Below are positions 62,889 to 64,000 of a DNA stretch of 64,000 nt, piece by piece. Position 1 is the stretch's first letter; every line of letters starts with the position of its first letter. Source of the stretch: Paenibacillus pectinilyticus (lineage in GTDB: Bacteria > Bacillota > Bacilli > Paenibacillales > NBRC-103111); NCBI RefSeq assembly GCF_001700435.1, contig NZ_LYPC01000014.1:806001-870000 (forward strand). Direction: 5' to 3'. A model generated the notes under the pieces. That model saw nothing but the letters and a program-made list of their open reading frames with translations. It was not told where the DNA came from and ran no database searches. The position numbers and the translations under genes are program-made.

Positions 62889-63884
62889 ATGGGGACATAT
62901 TACACACCTAAGTCTAGAGAGCGTCTGGATCGTTATTTGGTTAGTGTCAAAGACTACTCTCACTACCACCGGGAAGGATATCTGATTGTGAAGGGTCTCC
63001 TATCAAAAGAAGACATCGCAGAGCTCTACGACATGGCGGAACGATCACGCTTGAGTAAAGAAAAAGCTCCTTCTTCTGCAACAGGAAATAAGGATGATAA
63101 TCCGTTGAAAGAGGAATTTGCCAAGGCTACCCGCATTCATATGCTCTCGAGATTAGAAGCGGCTGCGGAACGCGGAATGCTCCATCCTCGTATCCTCGAT
63201 GTGACCGAAGCGTTAATCGGGCCGGATATTTATGCCTTGCAATCGATGCTTTTCCTAAATCCGCCTGGTCGAGGTGGCCAAGGATGGCATCAAGATGCCT
63301 GTTACATCAAAACCCACCCGGATACATTAATCGGGGCGTGGATTGCCTTGGAAAAAGCCGATGAGGAAAACGGCTGCTTATGGGTTGTACCTGGCTCAAA
63401 TCATGAACCGATTTATCCACCGGACGGTGTCGGGGGAGGTAACGTTCACGCGTTAAGCGCGTTTGAAGATTTGCATGCGGTGCAGCACGTCAGCCATTTG
63501 GATGACGAAGTGAATACGCTCTCCAAAGTCGCAGCAAACTATCCACCAGCGATTCCGGTGCCGCTAGAACCGGGTGATGTGCTCTTTTTCCACTCACATT
63601 TGCTGCACCGTTCCTATCCGAATCGTACGGAAGATCGCTTCCGTCGGTCGTATGTATGTCATTATTGCAACGCCCGTTCATGGGTACCATGGGATCACGA
63701 TGGCTACGAAGGTGACTCTGGCAACTATCGACAGATCCTGGCACGCGGGCGCACGCAGCTGCCGTATGCAGAGCCTGTATTTGGAACGGAAGTGTTTTTG
63801 GCTGACGAGGATACACAATCCGATAGCGTCTCGATGATGGGGATGGATGATGGCATGATGATGCCTGTAGCTGAGAAGAAATGA
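62889..63884 (+). CDS. Phytanoyl-CoA dioxygenase (PhyH) family protein
   Basis: A 331-residue non-haem iron, 2-oxoglutarate-dependent dioxygenase candidate. The iron triad is likely His134 and Asp136 (GWHQDACYI) with distal His240 (LLHRSYPN), and the 2-oxoglutarate Arg is in RFRRSYVCHY. WVVPGSNHEP is also typical. AACTAGGAGG precedes the ATG. It has no signal peptide. PhyH-like proteins near glycan genes are common, but their substrates are mostly unknown; small hydroxylated metabolites or plant-derived compounds are possible. Confidence 0.92.
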   Translation: MGTYYTPKSRERLDRYLVSVKDYSHYHREGYLIVKGLLSKEDIAELYDMAERSRLSKEKAPSSATGNKDDNPLKEEFAKATRIHMLSRLEAAAERGMLHPRILDVTEALIGPDIYALQSMLFLNPPGRGGQGWHQDACYIKTHPDTLIGAWIALEKADEENGCLWVVPGSNHEPIYPPDGVGGGNVHALSAFEDLHAVQHVSHLDDEVNTLSKVAANYPPAIPVPLEPGDVLFFHSHLLHRSYPNRTEDRFRRSYVCHYCNARSWVPWDHDGYEGDSGNYRQILARGRTQLPYAEPVFGTEVFLADEDTQSDSVSMMGMDDGMMMPVAEKK

Positions 63885-63957
63885 GTGGGGTTCCAACGTG
63901 TGAAGGAGAGCTAGGAGATGCTCTTTTGCAGGTAGTACATGGAATTTCTAGGTATCG

Positions 63958-63971
63958 AGAACGTACGTTCT
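63958..63971. promoter_or_regulatory. LexA-box-like palindrome
   Basis: AGAACGTACGTTCT is a perfect 14-base palindrome that matches 12 of 14 positions of the Firmicute SOS box CGAACRNRYGTTYC. It would control a gene beyond the right edge. The remainder of 63885-64000 holds no gene I can support. Confidence 0.35.
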
Positions 63972-64000
63972 AAAATTATGTAGTGAACGCTATACCAACA

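Noticed and set aside
1..64000. Insertion sequences, prophage, tRNA or rRNA genes, restriction or other defence systems
   Set aside because: None of their hallmark proteins, RNA folds or flanking repeats were found on either strand.

Overview
The window looks like a chromosomal segment from a spore-forming, plant-polysaccharide-degrading Firmicute close to Paenibacillus. This is inferred from gene content, not from a database search. Pointers are a spore-type transglutaminase beside a His-rich coat-like protein, an SLH-anchored surface protein, YesM/YesN sensor-regulators, many AraC-type regulators, sugar ABC importers without their own ATPase, cre-like boxes, and strong AGGAGG-type ribosome sites with frequent GTG or TTG starts. 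No rRNA, tRNA, CRISPR array, insertion sequence or prophage was seen.

Layout: 1-4.6 kb is a signalling trio (hybrid kinase cut by the left edge, CheR-type methyltransferase, response regulator fused to PAS and kinase). 4.6-7.6 kb is a divergent AraC regulator / GH42 beta-galactosidase pair. 7.7-10.8 kb is an SR1P-like small protein plus ppdK operon with CcpN-like boxes. 10.8-16.0 kb is an AraC regulator divergent from a giant DUF5107-TPR protein and a mutarotase-like protein. 16.2-18.2 kb holds a GNAT acetyltransferase, the His-rich coat-like protein and tgl. 18.5-27.7 kb encodes two secreted beta-helix proteins, the second ending in cohesin and dockerin-like modules, followed by a cohesin-SLH surface protein. 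28.2-34.8 kb is an ABC importer with its YesM/YesN pair. 34.9-37.0 kb is a GH115-like enzyme. 37.2-38.3 kb is a GntR/LacI-type regulator.

38.5-55.0 kb reads as one long operon of eleven genes: binding protein, two permeases, DUF5054 enzyme, RhaM-type mutarotase, secreted beta-helix protein, secreted WbsX/GH99-like protein, SDR, glucarate-dehydratase-like enolase-superfamily enzyme, SMP-30 lactonase and DUF4432 epimerase-like protein, closed by a strong terminator. 55.1-59.8 kb is a secreted modular GH2 enzyme behind a textbook promoter, a cre-like box on the start site and a translationally coupled 32-codon leader ORF. 59.9-63.9 kb holds a GH127-like enzyme, an AraC regulator and a PhyH-type dioxygenase.

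Taken together, most of the window is a glycan-utilisation region. Secreted beta-helix, WbsX and GH2 proteins would cut polymer outside or on the cell, partly held by an SLH/cohesin anchor. Two importers take up oligosaccharides, cytoplasmic GH42, GH115, GH127 and DUF5054 enzymes trim them, and an SDR-lactonase-dehydratase module would oxidise a released sugar. The enzyme mix (galactosidase, glucuronidase-like, arabinofuranosidase-like, rhamnose mutarotase) suggests a branched acidic plant glycan such as an arabinogalactan, pectin side chain or glucuronoarabinoxylan, but the sequence does not settle which.
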